From: JBELHR01 sp049606855
GTDB taxonomy: Bacteria; Bacteroidota; Bacteroidia; Flavobacteriales; Flavobacteriaceae
NCBI GenBank assembly: GCA_049606855.1
Contig: JBMYVY010000014.1
Coordinates: forward strand, 1-62,476
Length of the DNA: 62,476 nt
Direction of reading: 5' to 3'
Under the pieces are notes generated by a model. That model made no database searches, was not told where the DNA came from, and saw only the letters and a program-made list of their open reading frames with translations. A program made the position numbers and the translations under genes. Position 1 is the first letter of the stretch, and each line of letters starts with the position of its first letter. Shown piece by piece: positions 42,395 through 50,808 of the stretch.

Positions 42395-43222
42395 TTGAAA
42401 TTAGATTCAAATTTAGATTCAAATTTAGATTATAAAGATTTGAAATTATCCATCCAACTCAGTTTGGATGGATTTTCTTTTTATATCCTAAACCTAAATA
42501 AGGTCAATGAAGTTCTTTTTTTTAAAGAGGTGGGTTTTTTTCAAAAAAAACGTAGTCCACAAGCCCTAGAAGAAGCCATAGATCGATTGTTGAAGCAAGA
42601 AAATTTAATTGACAAAGGCTTTGGCACCATAGAGTTGATTCACGACAATAATCTATTTGCCTTAGTACCCAATGAATACTTTGACAAAAATCACCTAAGC
42701 GACTATTTAAAATACAATATCAAGTTATTTAAGTCTGATTACATAACTTATGACTCAATTCAAAGAATAGATGCTCAAGCCGTTTATTTGCCTTTTGTTA
42801 ATATAAACAATTACATCCTCGATAACTTTGGTGAGTTTGAATACCATCATGCCAGCGAAAAGTTTTTGAACTACTGCCTTAATGCTTCAAGAGACTTGAA
42901 TGGCTTACAATGCTTTATTCAGGTAAATATCAGGTCTATTGAATTTGTTGGAATACAAAACAATGAGCTATTATTTTTCAATAACTTTGAAACTCACTCC
43001 AGAGAAGATATTTTATACTATATCTTATTTAGTTTAGAGCAATTGGAAGTAAATCCTCATAAGGCAGAAATTAAACTTTCAGGATACATACGGAAAAATG
43101 AAAATTTGATACGTCTATTAAAAGATTATATCAAGGAGGTCAATTTAGTAGATAATAAAAAGCTTATCTTTAAAGAAGAATTGGATAAGTATAAACTGCA
43201 CCGACATTTACTAAGTATTTAA
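42395..43222 (+). CDS. DUF3822 family protein
   Basis: 275 aa. Bacteroidota-specific family of unknown function. From memory, and not certain, it has an actin/ASKHA-like ATPase fold; no classical phosphate loop can be read here. The start is TTG at 42395, 2 bp after the upstream stop; the next methionine is far inside, so TTG is the only reasonable start. The N-terminal codons contain two perfect 12-nt repeats and a partial third, encoding LDSNLDSNLD. The gene abuts rsmD directly (stop TAA then ATG). Confidence 0.8.
   Translation: MKLDSNLDSNLDYKDLKLSIQLSLDGFSFYILNLNKVNEVLFFKEVGFFQKKRSPQALEEAIDRLLKQENLIDKGFGTIELIHDNNLFALVPNEYFDKNHLSDYLKYNIKLFKSDYITYDSIQRIDAQAVYLPFVNINNYILDNFGEFEYHHASEKFLNYCLNASRDLNGLQCFIQVNIRSIEFVGIQNNELLFFNNFETHSREDILYYILFSLEQLEVNPHKAEIKLSGYIRKNENLIRLLKDYIKEVNLVDNKKLIFKEELDKYKLHRHLLSI
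42401..42432 (+). repeat. 12-nt tandem repeat in the 5' end of the DUF3822 gene
   Basis: TTAGATTCAAAT occurs at 42401-42412 and 42413-42424, followed by a partial copy TTAGATTA. The unit is a multiple of three, so copy-number change would keep the frame. Confidence 0.8.
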
Positions 43223-43768
43223 ATGCGAATTATTTCTGGAAAATATAAAGGAAGACGTCTTAGTCCTCCAAAGAACTTGCCTGTTCGTCCCACGACTGAT
43301 ATGGCTAAAGAATCCTTGTTTAATATCATAAACAACAACTACTACTGGGAAGGCTTAAGTGTTCTCGATTTATTTTCTGGTACTGGTAATATTGCCATTG
43401 AGTTTGCTTCTCGTGGTGTTCAACAAATTACAGTTGTTGATAGAAATGCAAGTTGCATCAAATACATCTCTTCTATAAACCAAGAATTTGACGCCAATTT
43501 TAATATTCATAAAACGGATGTATATAAGTTCCTGAAAACGGCTATTGGGCCTTATAAGCTTATTTTTGCTGATCCGCCTTATGATTTTGAACAAGAAAAA
43601 TTTGAACTCATAATTGAGCAAGTATTCGATCGCAATCTGTTAATGAAAGAAGGGGTTCTGGTAGTAGAACACTCTAAACATACCGAGTTAGATAAACATC
43701 CTTATTTTAAATTTGATAAACGCTACGGAGGAAACGTCTTTAGTTTCTTTGCTTATGAAGATTTATAA
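43223..43768 (+). CDS. rsmD: 16S rRNA (guanine(966)-N(2))-methyltransferase
   Basis: 181 aa. N-terminal MRIISGKYKGRRL and VRPTTDMAKESLFNII are hallmark RsmD sequences; SAM motif I is LDLFSGTGNIAIEFASRG and catalytic motif IV is FADPPYDFEQ. It modifies 16S rRNA in the decoding region of the small subunit. It starts directly after the DUF3822 stop. Confidence 0.94.
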   Translation: MRIISGKYKGRRLSPPKNLPVRPTTDMAKESLFNIINNNYYWEGLSVLDLFSGTGNIAIEFASRGVQQITVVDRNASCIKYISSINQEFDANFNIHKTDVYKFLKTAIGPYKLIFADPPYDFEQEKFELIIEQVFDRNLLMKEGVLVVEHSKHTELDKHPYFKFDKRYGGNVFSFFAYEDL

Positions 43769-43800
43769 AAAAAGGGATTCAAAATTGAATCCCTTTTTTT
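43767..43800. terminator. Bidirectional terminator (rsmD / SurA-like)
   Basis: Long perfect hairpin with arms GGGATTCAA / TTGAATCCC, A7 and T7 flanks and an AA loop, between convergent genes. It overlaps the rsmD stop (43766-43768) and the SurA-like stop. Confidence 0.87.
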
Positions 43801-45190
43801 AATTTTCTTTAGTCCAGTTATTCTCAAAATCGCAGACTTTGTGAGATTGACCTAATTTAATATAGGTGTCTGCAATCTTGTCTGCAGCCCATTGATCGAT
43901 AATTTCTTGTTGCTTTTTCTGAAGTGCTAATTTCTGAATTTTAACATAGTCTCTTTTCAGATCAGCTTTGTGGGCAGGAATACGCTCTTTCATGTAAATA
44001 ATCTTGTACATCTTCTCCCCTTGTTGAGTTTCATCATAAAAAACAGAAGTCATTTCGCCTTGTTTTAAATTAGAAATTCGCGCATAAAGTGTTGGGTCCA
44101 TTCTTGTCAAATCAAAACTAAACTCTCTAGTTTGTGGATTTCTAAGGACTCCTCCAGACAAACGCGTATTTTCATCCTCACTATATTCTGCTACTGCCTC
44201 TTCGAAGGTCATTTTATCCAAAAGAATATCTGTTCTATAACCTTCAAGACGAGATTCAGTTTCTTTTAATTCTTTAGATGAGATTTTTGGCTGTATCAAT
44301 ATATGACGAGCAATTACTTTTTGTCCTCGAATATCTTCAACTTGTAGAATATGATAACCAAATTGACTCTCAAAAGGTTCAGAAATCTCACCTTCATCCA
44401 AACTAAAAGCAGCTTCCTTAAACTCTTTTACGAATTGACTCGATCTTTCAATTTCATATTGCCCACCATTTTTCGTCACTCCAGGATCATCACTATTCAT
44501 AATGGCACGCATTCTAAAACTCGCCCCCTCTATAACTTCTTGACGTATTTTTTGTAAGCGATCCAAGGCATCATTAACCGATTCTGCCGTTGGTTCTACA
44601 TTAAGCACTAATTGAGCTAATACCACTTCAGAACTAAACTCTGGGAGGGCATCATTTTCTTCCAAAGACTTGTAATACAAACGAACCTCTTCAGGAGTAA
44701 CCGTAATCTCCGATGTAATCTGAGCTTGTTCTCGTTGAACTAGTATGGTTTCACGTTGAATATTCATCAGTTCATCTCTCAAATCAGATTCGTCATTAAA
44801 GCCATAGAATTCAATAACCTTATCCATACTTCCCAACTGGCTTTGTAAATATTCTAAATTTGATTCAACTTGGCCCAAAACCTCTGAGTCAGTAACCACT
44901 ATGGAATCCTGAATTGCCTGATGCGCCATCAATTTTTGCATCATGATATCTTCCAACATCTGACATTCAGAAATATTCGTTCCAGCCTCACTTCGCTGCT
45001 GCAACTCTTTTTTAAACTTCGAAATATCTGAATCCAGTACTATATTCTTTCCAATAACAGCTGCTACACCATCAACTTTAATCGGTTGGTTTGTAGTTTG
45101 TTGACCGTAAGAAAAACTTACAGAAATTAATAACAGGCTAAAAATGCTTTTTCTAATACAACTCAAATTCCTTATTCTTAATCGCATCAT
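43799..45190 (-). CDS. SurA-like periplasmic chaperone/peptidylprolyl isomerase
   Basis: 463 aa. Signal peptide region ending FSLLLISVSFSYGQ, a SurA N-terminal helical domain (VAAVIGKNIVLDSDISKFKK), and two parvulin-like domains: about 190-290 (AFSLDEGEISEPFESQFGYH, the parvulin FGYHI motif) and about 295-400 (VIARHILIQPKISSKE). It folds outer-membrane proteins. The ATG at 45190 gives a 38-bp overlap with the upstream lipoprotein gene; a TTG at 45166 would give a shorter, more typical signal peptide. It is in operon with two related or accessory genes upstream. Confidence 0.9.
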   Translation of the reverse strand: MMRLRIRNLSCIRKSIFSLLLISVSFSYGQQTTNQPIKVDGVAAVIGKNIVLDSDISKFKKELQQRSEAGTNISECQMLEDIMMQKLMAHQAIQDSIVVTDSEVLGQVESNLEYLQSQLGSMDKVIEFYGFNDESDLRDELMNIQRETILVQREQAQITSEITVTPEEVRLYYKSLEENDALPEFSSEVVLAQLVLNVEPTAESVNDALDRLQKIRQEVIEGASFRMRAIMNSDDPGVTKNGGQYEIERSSQFVKEFKEAAFSLDEGEISEPFESQFGYHILQVEDIRGQKVIARHILIQPKISSKELKETESRLEGYRTDILLDKMTFEEAVAEYSEDENTRLSGGVLRNPQTREFSFDLTRMDPTLYARISNLKQGEMTSVFYDETQQGEKMYKIIYMKERIPAHKADLKRDYVKIQKLALQKKQQEIIDQWAADKIADTYIKLGQSHKVCDFENNWTKEN

Positions 45191-46004
45191 CTATCAGGGT
45201 TTGTTCTATTTCTCGAATCAAATCCAATTTTCTTTGTTGAATTATAATTCTTCTAATTGTTGGTTTAATATAGCTTAAAGGGGCCAAATCCGACCTTCTT
45301 TTAACGTTTTTAACTGAGAGCAAATATAAACTTATACTATCTTGTTTTTCAAAAAGAAGTCCTTTTTTTAGCAAATCATTCTTCTTAATGGTTTTATAGA
45401 CAGGAACCTTGTTTACAAAGTCCTCATAAGTCACCCATTTGTCATGGTTAAACTCAAATTTTCTCAGACTTAACTCCTCCGACTTAAGCCGCGCTAAATC
45501 TAAGCTATCTCTAGATTTAAACCAAGAAACTAGCTCATCTTTATTTAAAGTTTCTTGTCCAATTTCAACAAAATCAAATTGAAGTAAGTCTTTATTAATT
45601 CTAAAGTTATTCTGATTTTCGATATAATAGTCGTAAACCTCAGATTCCGTGATAGTTGTATCCAGATATTGATTTACAAGCCCTTCTTTATAAGCGTTGA
45701 TATACAGACTTGCTCTATACTCATCAACTAATTTTCCAAAGCGAGTTGCTTCTTGTGAAAGGTTTAATTCAGAATTATGCAACATCAATTGCTGCTTTGC
45801 CCAAGAATTAATATATCCTTGTGCAAAAACTGTACTGTCCTGAGTGCTTAAACCTGGTGGCACGTAATCGGCGAGATCAGAAACATATAATCGTTGTTCT
45901 AAAACCCGTGCAACAACCTTATCTTTTTTACTTTCACCAAAACCCAATTGATCACACGAAACGAACAATATTAAAGTAAGAAACGAGAAAATATAATTTT
46001 TCAT
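45153..46004 (-). CDS. SurA/PpiC-related lipoprotein, isomerase domain degenerate or absent
   Basis: 283 aa. Signal peptide with lipobox FVSC (cysteine near residue 17), then a mostly helical protein. The layout (N-terminal segment VVARVLEQRLYVSDLADYVP and helical TITESEVYDYYIEN) resembles the chaperone part of SurA/PrsA proteins, but no parvulin FGxH motif is visible. It is directly upstream of and overlapping the SurA-like gene, so it is probably a partner in outer-membrane protein folding. Annotation as a peptidylprolyl isomerase would be generous. Confidence 0.75.
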   Translation of the reverse strand: MKNYIFSFLTLILFVSCDQLGFGESKKDKVVARVLEQRLYVSDLADYVPPGLSTQDSTVFAQGYINSWAKQQLMLHNSELNLSQEATRFGKLVDEYRASLYINAYKEGLVNQYLDTTITESEVYDYYIENQNNFRINKDLLQFDFVEIGQETLNKDELVSWFKSRDSLDLARLKSEELSLRKFEFNHDKWVTYEDFVNKVPVYKTIKKNDLLKKGLLFEKQDSISLYLLSVKNVKRRSDLAPLSYIKPTIRRIIIQQRKLDLIREIEQTLIDDAIKNKEFELY

Positions 46005-46285
46005 TATAAACTGATAATCCCTTCTATATTCTCCACTTTTTTATAGTTTTCAATAACTTGATCAGAGGATTCAACGGTTAATTTAATAGAAACACTATCG
46101 TACTTTCCGGTTCTTGAAGGCTTTATATCTATTTGTGCATCGTAAGTTTCAAATATGGCTCTAAGCTCATCTATTTGTTTTCCTCCACCTGGAACAATAA
46201 ACTTGTATAAATAAGGGCATGGAAACTTCGAAGTTTCATCTAAAGACTTTTTTAGTTTTTTATAAAAGGCTGCTTTATCACTCAT
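46004..46285 (-). CDS. DUF493 (YbeD-like) family protein
   Basis: 93 aa. It has the ferredoxin-like fold pattern of DUF493: FPCPYLYKFIVPGGGKQIDE and GKYDSVSIKLTVESSDQVIE. E. coli YbeD has been linked to lipoate metabolism, but the function is not established. It overlaps the next gene by 1 bp and heads this three-gene minus-strand operon; a TAATTTTG box (minus strand, 46302-46309) precedes the ATG. Confidence 0.85.
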   Translation of the reverse strand: MSDKAAFYKKLKKSLDETSKFPCPYLYKFIVPGGGKQIDELRAIFETYDAQIDIKPSRTGKYDSVSIKLTVESSDQVIENYKKVENIEGIISL

Positions 46286-46341
46286 TTTTTTATGCTTTTG
46301 ACAAAATTACATTAAAAATTATATAATTTCATCGAATCGCT

Positions 46342-46349
46342 TATTTTTG
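46342..46349 (+). promoter_or_regulatory. -7 promoter element (TATTTTTG) of the ATPase-recQ-fmt operon
   Basis: TAnnTTTG ending 4 nt before the ATG at 46354, predicting a leaderless transcript. It is divergent from the DUF493 box at 46302-46309. Confidence 0.5.
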
Positions 46350-46353
46350 CTTT

Positions 46354-46887
46354 ATGCAAAAAAGAATAGTAATTACTGGAGGACCTGGTACCGGGAAGAC
46401 GACCCTTATAAATGCCTTATTAGAAAGTGGATATCATTGTATGCCAGAAATTTCAAGGCAAGTAACCCAACAAGCGCAAAAAGATGGGATCGAACAATTA
46501 TTCTTGGAAAAACCGTTATTATTTAGTGAATTACTGTTAGGAGGACGTGTGAAGCAGTACCACGATGCAACCGATTTAGGCTATGATTTAGTTTTCTTTG
46601 ATAGAGGAATTCCAGATGTTCATGCCTACATGAACTATATGGGGAGTGATTATCCTGAATTATTTGTTGAAAAAAGTGAAGCTTATTCTTATGATCAGGT
46701 TTTCATTATGCCACCATGGGAAGAAATATATATTACAGATAGTGAACGGTATGAAAGCTTTGAGCAAGCTTTAGCTATTTACAACCATCTGAAAAAAGCG
46801 TATACAAAATTAGGTTATCCAGTTATAGAAATTCCTAAGGGAACTGTGAAATTTAGGTTGGATTATTTGCTAAACAATATAAAATAA
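46354..46887 (+). CDS. AAA_28-type ATPase/kinase (NadR-like P-loop protein)
   Basis: 177 aa. P-loop VITGGPGTGKTTLINALLES; Walker B-like FFDRGIPDVHAYM; a basic-lid region near the C-terminus. It belongs to the small predicted ATPase family (AAA_28) related to NadR-type kinases; the substrate is not known. It shares its last base with the recQ start (TAATG), so it is translationally coupled to RecQ. Confidence 0.82.
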   Translation: MQKRIVITGGPGTGKTTLINALLESGYHCMPEISRQVTQQAQKDGIEQLFLEKPLLFSELLLGGRVKQYHDATDLGYDLVFFDRGIPDVHAYMNYMGSDYPELFVEKSEAYSYDQVFIMPPWEEIYITDSERYESFEQALAIYNHLKKAYTKLGYPVIEIPKGTVKFRLDYLLNNIK

Positions 46888-48785
46888 TGGGGCAAGCCCT
46901 GGATCTTTTAAAACGCTATTGGAACTTTGATTCATTCCGCAATGGTCAGCAGGAAATCATCGATAGCATCCTTCGAGGAAATGATGTTTTGGCATTGCTT
47001 CCAACAGGTGGAGGTAAATCTATGTGCTATCAAATTCCTGGATTAATTTTTAGTGGTAAAACATTGGTCATATCCCCTTTATTAGCGCTAATCGAAGACC
47101 AAATTAATCAATTGAATAAGCGAGAAATTCCTGCAATCAGTCTTTCTCAAGGAGGCAATGAAGCCGATTTATTGAGAATACTAGACAACATTCAATACGG
47201 GAATTACAAATTTATTTTTAGTTCACCGGAGAAATTATTAAATCCAATTGTTTATAGCAGAATTAAAGAGCTCAATTTATCATTAATTGTATTTGATGAA
47301 GCACATTGTATTTCAGAATGGGGTCATGATTTCCGACCAGCTTATAGAAAAATAGGCCAGCTAAAGTCTTTATTTCCAAAAACACCGGTCCTAGCTTTAA
47401 CCGCTACTGCGACTGATAAGGTTGTTTCAGATATCTCAAAGACTCTTGAAATTGAATCAGCAAAATTGTTCAAGAATTCTTTTGATAGAAAAAACCTCGT
47501 ATATACCGCATTAGAGACTTTTAACAAGAAGCACCATTTACTTAGATTACTTCAAAAAGACAAACTTGGGAGTCAAATTATATATGTAAATAGTCGCAAA
47601 AAAAGTGAAGAATTAAAAGACTACCTCATTAATTCAGGCATGGTAGCAGCATCATTTCATGGCGGTATGCCAAGAGTTCAAAAACAAGAATTATTAGATT
47701 CTTGGATTAAAGGCCGTGTAAATATTATGGTAGCTACAAATGCGTTTGGCATGGGAATAGATAAAGACGATGTGAACCGAGTAATACATTTTGATGTGCC
47801 TTTTTCTGTAGAAAACTATGTACAAGAGGCAGGTCGAGCGGGGCGCCAAGGGCAAGAAAGTGAATCTATTATATTGTTTAATCAGGATAACCTGGATAAA
47901 TTTTATGCAAAAAACATTATTAATGCTGTAGATATTAATTTCATCAAGTTTGTTTATGACAAACTGAATCAGTTTTTCAATATTAGTATTGGGGAACTTA
48001 TTGAAAGTGAATTGAGCCTAGAGTTAAAGACATTTTCACAGCGTTATAAATTGAGTAGTTATAAAACATTTCAGGCTTTAAAGTTACTCGAAGCAGTGGG
48101 GCTCATGGAATTAAAAGAGCGCTTTCAACAAAAGATTAGCATTCAATTTAGAATTAATCCTTATCAATTTGATTCCAGCTTTGAAAAACATAAAGATTTA
48201 AAACCAATCGCTGAATTCTTAATTAGAAACAATGGCGCTATTTATGATCAAATAATTGATATTCCTCTTGATTACATTTCAAAGGGGATTAAATTATCGA
48301 TAAGAGATGTTTTGGTAAGGCTTGAGAAAATGCAAGCATTAAGCTTAGTAGACTTCCAGTTGATCAAAGCAGATTTAACCGTTAGAATTCTGGAACCTAG
48401 AGAAGGTAACAAAACCATCAACAGGTATGCAAAATCACTTGAAAAAATCATTTTGCATAAAAAACAAAAGTCTAAAGATATTTGGTCTTATCTAACACAT
48501 AAAGACCGTTGCAGGAAACTTATGATACTGTCTTATTTTCAAGAAACAAAACACAGCCCATGTGGTCAATGTGATAATTGCCTGCGTGGAAAAAAAATTG
48601 ATCTAACAGAATTTAAGCAATTAATTGTATCCTTTTTAGAGCAAAATGAAAATCAAAGTATTGAAATGATCAATATGAACTTAAAAATAGAGACAGAAGT
48701 TTTAATTAATTGTATGAATGAGCTTTTAGAAGAAAATGTGATTACTCAGGATAAATTATTCAACTTTAATACCGTAAAAAAATGA
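46887..48785 (+). CDS. recQ: RecQ-family ATP-dependent DNA helicase (without HRDC domain)
   Basis: 632 aa. DEAH-box helicase: LLPTGGGKSMCYQIPGLIF (I), VFDEAHCISEWGHDFRPAY (II, DEAH plus the aromatic loop), LALTATATDKV (III), and YVQEAGRAGRQGQ (VI). Zinc domain: CRKLMILSYF then CGQCDNC. A C-terminal HRDC domain is not visible; the protein ends in a short helical domain. It overlaps both the upstream ATPase (1 bp) and fmt (4 bp). Confidence 0.93.
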   Translation: MGQALDLLKRYWNFDSFRNGQQEIIDSILRGNDVLALLPTGGGKSMCYQIPGLIFSGKTLVISPLLALIEDQINQLNKREIPAISLSQGGNEADLLRILDNIQYGNYKFIFSSPEKLLNPIVYSRIKELNLSLIVFDEAHCISEWGHDFRPAYRKIGQLKSLFPKTPVLALTATATDKVVSDISKTLEIESAKLFKNSFDRKNLVYTALETFNKKHHLLRLLQKDKLGSQIIYVNSRKKSEELKDYLINSGMVAASFHGGMPRVQKQELLDSWIKGRVNIMVATNAFGMGIDKDDVNRVIHFDVPFSVENYVQEAGRAGRQGQESESIILFNQDNLDKFYAKNIINAVDINFIKFVYDKLNQFFNISIGELIESELSLELKTFSQRYKLSSYKTFQALKLLEAVGLMELKERFQQKISIQFRINPYQFDSSFEKHKDLKPIAEFLIRNNGAIYDQIIDIPLDYISKGIKLSIRDVLVRLEKMQALSLVDFQLIKADLTVRILEPREGNKTINRYAKSLEKIILHKKQKSKDIWSYLTHKDRCRKLMILSYFQETKHSPCGQCDNCLRGKKIDLTEFKQLIVSFLEQNENQSIEMINMNLKIETEVLINCMNELLEENVITQDKLFNFNTVKK

Positions 48786-49711
48786 AAATTATATTTATGG
48801 GTACTCCAGAATTTGCCTCAGGAGTGCTAAATGATATTATAGAAGCAAATATTGAAGTTGTAGCAGCAGTAACTGTAGCAGACAAACCAGCTGGTAGAGG
48901 TAGAAAGCTTAAAGAGTCGGCCGTAAAGCAAACGGCACTGAACAATAATATTCCTGTACTTCAGCCAACAAATCTAAAGTCAGAAGATTTTCTTGAAAGA
49001 CTCCGGTCTTATAAGGCGGACCTATTCGTAGTCGTTGCATTTAGAATGCTACCAAAAGTGGTTTGGGCCATGCCTCGGTTAGGCACGTTTAACCTTCATG
49101 CTTCTCTTCTCCCGAAATACAGAGGAGCAGCACCGATTAACTGGGCAATTATAAATGGAGAAACAATCACAGGAGTAAGCACCTTTTTAATTGATGAAAA
49201 AATTGATACAGGAGCCATCTTATACCAAAATGAAATTCAAATTCTACCTGAAGATAATCTAGAAGCGTTGCATGATAAAATGATGCTTGAAGGAGGGAAA
49301 TTGGTTGTTGAAACAATTAAAGCATTAGCCAAAGGAACGATCTCACCGAGTAAACAACCAGAAACTGATCCAAGTCCTGCTCCCAAATTAAATACGGAAA
49401 ATACACGCATTGACTGGAATAAGAACGCTTTTGACATAAACAATCTAGTTCGTGGCCTTGACCCCTACCCTGGGGCATGGACAACACTTAATGAGCTCAA
49501 CGTTAAAATTCACAAAACAAAAGTCCCAACTGAGGAGATTCCAATTAAAGGAGCAAACGGTTCTATAAGCACTACGAAAAAACAGTTATTTGTAAAATGT
49601 GGTTCGGGTACAATCGAAGTATTATCCTTGAAAATTCAAGGAAAAAAACTCATGGATACAAAAAGCCTTTTAAACGGATTTTCTTTTGAAGTTGAAGATA
49701 CTTTCATCTAA
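48782..49711 (+). CDS. fmt: Methionyl-tRNA formyltransferase
   Basis: 309 aa. N-terminal formyltransferase domain: MGTPEFASGVL, NLHASLLPKYRGAAPINWAI (contains the catalytic HxSLLPxYRG motif), and the aspartate region GVSTFLIDEKIDTGAIL. The C-terminal domain contributes tRNA binding (LDPYPGAWTTL). It formylates initiator Met-tRNA. It overlaps recQ by 4 bp (ATGA). Confidence 0.95.
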   Translation: MKIIFMGTPEFASGVLNDIIEANIEVVAAVTVADKPAGRGRKLKESAVKQTALNNNIPVLQPTNLKSEDFLERLRSYKADLFVVVAFRMLPKVVWAMPRLGTFNLHASLLPKYRGAAPINWAIINGETITGVSTFLIDEKIDTGAILYQNEIQILPEDNLEALHDKMMLEGGKLVVETIKALAKGTISPSKQPETDPSPAPKLNTENTRIDWNKNAFDINNLVRGLDPYPGAWTTLNELNVKIHKTKVPTEEIPIKGANGSISTTKKQLFVKCGSGTIEVLSLKIQGKKLMDTKSLLNGFSFEVEDTFI

Positions 49712-49738
49712 CCCAATAACCACGTGGCTTAGGCAGGT

Positions 49739-49772
49739 TTATTAACAATTTACTTATGTTATTAACAATTTA
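49739..49772 (+). repeat. Two 14-bp direct repeats (TTATTAACAATTTA) upstream of the HU promoter
   Basis: Identical copies at 49739-49752 and 49759-49772, offset by exactly 20 bp (about two helical turns), ending 21 bp upstream of the -33 TTG of the HU promoter. Both lie on the same helix face, as in regulator binding sites. No third copy nearby. Confidence 0.7.
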
Positions 49773-49793
49773 TGGCCTTTTCCGCTAAAAAAC

Positions 49794-49823
49794 TTGCGTG
49801 AAAGGGCTATCCTACTATATTTG
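49794..49823 (+). promoter_or_regulatory. Promoter TTG-N19-TATATTTG of the HU gene
   Basis: TTG at 49794-49796 and TATATTTG at 49816-49823 with exactly 19 bp between: a perfect Bacteroidota promoter. The predicted leader is about 50 nt. The in-frame upstream start at 49794 overlaps this promoter and can be dismissed. Confidence 0.75.
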
Positions 49824-49877
49824 TTATGCTTATATGGCAAAAAATTGTTTAACCGAATAATTAAAAATCAAATTATT

Positions 49878-50150
49878 ATGAACAAATCAGACTTAATTGA
49901 TGCAATGGCTGCTGACGCAGGAATTTCAAAATCAGCTGCAAAAGCTGCATTAGAATCTTTAACTAACAATGTAACTTCTACACTTAAAGGTGGTGGTAAA
50001 GTTGCTTTAGTTGGATGGGGAACTTGGTCAGTATCTAAAAGAGCTGCAAGAGAAGGTAGAAACCCTCAAACAGGTAAAACTATTCAAATCGCTGCTAAGA
50101 ACGTAGTGAAGTTTAAAGCAGGTGCTGGACTAAGCGATTCAGTAAACTAG
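49878..50150 (+). CDS. hup: HU-family histone-like DNA-binding protein
   Basis: 90 aa from the ATG at 49878. Canonical HU: MNKSDLIDAMAADAGISKSA, the beta-arm segment GRNPQTGKTIQIAAKNVVKF. It is a small basic nucleoid protein. The longer open frame beginning at 49794 runs through the promoter and is rejected. Monocistronic, with an ideal promoter and a strong terminator, as expected for a highly expressed gene; codon use appears favourable (many GCT, AAA, GGT). Confidence 0.95.
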   Translation: MNKSDLIDAMAADAGISKSAAKAALESLTNNVTSTLKGGGKVALVGWGTWSVSKRAAREGRNPQTGKTIQIAAKNVVKFKAGAGLSDSVN

Positions 50151-50173
50151 GCCTTTTAGGTTAAAAACATAAA

Positions 50174-50205
50174 AGCTTCCATGATTTTCATGGAAGTTTT
50201 TTTTT
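50174..50205 (+). terminator. Intrinsic terminator of the HU gene
   Basis: 9-bp stem CTTCCATGA / TCATGGAAG, loop TTT, followed by a nine-T tract. Confidence 0.88.
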
Positions 50206-50250
50206 GTACCAATTTTTCAGTAAATTTACGATAGCATTAACTATCGTATT

Positions 50251-50808
50251 ATGAAATTAACCAAAGATTTACGTGGAAAATTGTTAATTGCTACCCCTTC
50301 CATACTTGATGATCCTTCTTTCAATAGGAGTATCATTCTACTAACCGAACATTCAGAAGATAGCTCCTTGGGGTTTATCTTAAACAGACCTTCTAGTTTC
50401 AAACTAAATGAACTACTCCCTGATATTAAATGTAGTTTTAATGTTTATAAAGGAGGGCCTGTAGAAACAGATAATATTTACTTTATACATAAGGTACCTC
50501 AACTAATTCCAAATAGTATTGAGGTGACTGATGGCATCTATTGGGGTGGAAGTTTTGCTCAACTAAAGGAACTTCTCAATCGAGGTAAAATTAGAGAAAA
50601 TCAAATACGATTCTTTCTAGGTTATGCCGGTTGGTCTCCAGATCAGTTGGAAAATGAGTTAGAAGAAAATTCATGGCTCGTGCGTCAAAATATATATAAC
50701 AATATACTTGACATCAGTCCCAATGATCTTTGGAAAAGTAATTTGTTGTCTTTTGGGACCAAATATAAAGTTTGGGCAAATGCGCCAAGAGACCCTAGAT
50801 TAAACTAA
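50251..50808 (+). CDS. YqgE/AlgH family protein
   Basis: 185 aa. Family motifs: LLIATPSILDDPSFNRSIIL, SSLGFILNRPSS, YKGGPVETDNIYFIH, and FFLGYAGWSPDQLENELEEN. AlgH is an abundant, structurally known but functionally unclear family. It is conserved next to HU or aminotransferase genes in flavobacteria. Its 3' end overlaps the convergent aminotransferase by 14 bp. Confidence 0.92.
   Translation: MKLTKDLRGKLLIATPSILDDPSFNRSIILLTEHSEDSSLGFILNRPSSFKLNELLPDIKCSFNVYKGGPVETDNIYFIHKVPQLIPNSIEVTDGIYWGGSFAQLKELLNRGKIRENQIRFFLGYAGWSPDQLENELEENSWLVRQNIYNNILDISPNDLWKSNLLSFGTKYKVWANAPRDPRLN

Noticed and set aside
49720..49727. CCACGTGG palindrome after fmt
   Set aside because: Perfect but only 8 bp; no stem-loop with T tract and no second copy seen, so chance is likely.
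49794..49877. Longer N-terminal extension of the HU frame
   Set aside because: The extension is encoded by the promoter itself and is not part of any HU protein.
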